Source of the DNA: Sphingobium psychrophilum
GTDB taxonomy: Bacteria > Pseudomonadota > Alphaproteobacteria > Sphingomonadales > Sphingomonadaceae
DNA length: 64,000 nucleotides
NCBI RefSeq assembly: GCF_012927105.1
Contig: NZ_JABBFV010000002.1
Location: 62,001 to 126,000 of the forward strand
Reading direction: 5' to 3'
The notes under the pieces were generated by a model, which searched no databases, was not told where the DNA came from, and saw only the letters and a program-made list of their open reading frames with translations. Made by a program: the position numbers and the translations under genes. This document shows, in pieces, positions 63,151-64,000 of this stretch; positions within the stretch are counted from its first letter, which is position 1, and the number at the start of each line of letters is the position of its first letter.

Positions 63151-64000
63151 GCCGCAACTCCTGTTAGTGGCTCGCTCAGGGCACGGTCCATGTCCATGCG
63201 TTCCTGGCAATAATCCTGTGTGAAGACATAGCCGCGGACAGCGCCATCGCCGTCGCGGAACAGATATTTCAGGCCCATCGCGTCGTTCGCCGCTTCTTCC
63301 CAGGCACCCGCCACGCCCAGCGGCGCAGGCAGCAGCACGACCGGGCAGGCGGTCGTCTTGACCTGCACCGACAGCGGCGGAAAGCGGATGTCGGTCGGCG
63401 TACCCAGCGCACTGGGCGCGATCGCGCGCGCGGCAGCCATGATCGGCGTGACGTAGGCGGCCAGACCGCCGGGATATTGGGCGCAATCGCCGATCGCGTA
63501 GATATCCGGGTCGCTGGTGCGGCCGGTCTGGTCGACCAGGATGCCGCGCTCCACGTCCAGTCCGGCGTCCTGCGCCAGTTGCACATTCGGGCGCAGGCCA
63601 ACGGCGGACAACACTACGGCGGCCTCCACCACCAGCCCATCGTCCAGTTCCGCGCGGATGCCCCCGTCAGCTTTGTGGATCGCCATCACTTTGCGGCCCA
63701 GATGCCATTCCACGCCCTTGGCGCTCAGCGCATCGCGGATGCGCGCGCCCACGGCGGGCGGCACCAGTTGCGCCAGTGGATGACCGAGCATGTCGACCAC
63801 GACCGGCCGATAACCGCTCGCCGCCAGGTCATTGGCAAATTCCGTGCCTACAAGCCCGCTGCCCATGATGAGCACGCGCGCGCCGTCGGGCAGTTTTTCA
63901 CGAAATTCCCGATAATGGTCGATCGTATTGACGGCCATCGCCCGGTGCGCCGCATCGCCATCGATCGGCGGCCGTATCGGGTCCGCCCCCAGCGCCAGCA
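63147..64000 (-). CDS. Rubredoxin-reductase-like FAD oxidoreductase (partial, runs off right edge)
   Basis: The visible 283 residues begin LALGADPIRPPIDGDAAHRA and contain the NAD(P)H loop VLIMGSGLVGTEFANDLAAS and the second FAD motif DIYAIGDCAQYPGG. The C-terminal interface (PPLSVQVKTTACPVVLLPAP) matches rubredoxin reductases such as Acinetobacter RubB better than putidaredoxin reductases. It passes electrons from NADH to rubredoxin or a similar small iron protein. The N-terminal FAD loop lies outside the window. As the operon's first visible gene it may supply electrons to the P450 or another oxygenase. Confidence 0.88.
   Translation of the reverse strand, partial: LALGADPIRPPIDGDAAHRAMAVNTIDHYREFREKLPDGARVLIMGSGLVGTEFANDLAASGYRPVVVDMLGHPLAQLVPPAVGARIRDALSAKGVEWHLGRKVMAIHKADGGIRAELDDGLVVEAAVVLSAVGLRPNVQLAQDAGLDVERGILVDQTGRTSDPDIYAIGDCAQYPGGLAAYVTPIMAAARAIAPSALGTPTDIRFPPLSVQVKTTACPVVLLPAPLGVAGAWEEAANDAMGLKYLFRDGDGAVRGYVFTQDYCQERMDMDRALSEPLTGVAA

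Overview
The window looks like the chromosome of an alphaproteobacterium of the Sphingomonadaceae (Sphingobium/Novosphingobium/Sphingomonas type). This is inferred from the high G+C, the large periplasmic and outer-membrane carbohydrate machinery with TonB-dependent receptors, AGGAG-type ribosome sites, and a second half dense in xenobiotic/isoprenoid-type oxidoreductases, each with its own TetR regulator. No tRNA, rRNA or CRISPR array was seen. Functions are assigned from protein motifs read by eye; no database search was run.

1-16 kb is a sugar-acid and glycan locus. A LuxR-type fragment at the left edge is followed by a gluconate module: GntP permease, GntR/FadR regulator and gluconokinase. 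Next come two large paralogous secreted proteins (twin beta-helix plus SMP-30/gluconolactonase-like propeller) flanking a TonB-dependent receptor broken by one in-frame TAG. An acetyl-esterase-like hydrolase and a GH43 lipoprotein follow, separated by a GH3 remnant. A truncated exported protein and an internally deleted IS3-type transposase end the locus, which therefore seems to be decaying. Two perfect 12-bp palindromes of the form GNTAGCGCTANC (244-255, 15330-15341) suggest a shared LacI-type regulator lying outside the window.

16-34 kb is mostly housekeeping and stress. It holds a Crp/Fnr regulator, a 59-aa protein, a transglutaminase-like protein and a large-subunit catalase; a TetR/acyl-CoA dehydrogenase pair; and an Lrp regulator divergent from alr-dadA-ridA (D-alanine catabolism). 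These are followed by membrane PQQ glucose dehydrogenase (a second link to gluconate), a CDF cation exporter, an orphan MreB paralogue, and CbtAB cobalt uptake genes under a cobalamin riboswitch. A histidine-phosphatase-fold protein lacking its catalytic His and a DUF2520 dehydrogenase-fold protein complete the block.

34-64 kb is an accessory catabolic island. Its first part is a six-gene minus-strand operon (GMC alcohol oxidase/dehydrogenase, aldehyde dehydrogenase, sulfotransferase, DUF1214 protein, SDR, kinase-fold protein). A TetR/TonB receptor/NTF2-like/kinase-fold/SDR series follows, then an epoxide hydrolase/kinase-fold/phytoene-desaturase-like/SDR operon. The rest holds two HsaA-type flavin monooxygenases, an acyl-CoA dehydrogenase, a CYP101-like P450, a RutE-like nitroreductase, a gamma-carbonic-anhydrase-like protein, several TetR/GntR regulators, and a rubredoxin reductase running off the right edge. 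The gene content fits uptake and oxidation of a hydrophobic, probably alicyclic or isoprenoid/steroid-like compound; the substrate is not known. The most unusual feature is three APH/ecdysteroid-kinase-fold proteins among acyl-CoA-dehydrogenase-family enzymes, which raises the possibility of a phosphorylated-hydroxyl intermediate route.
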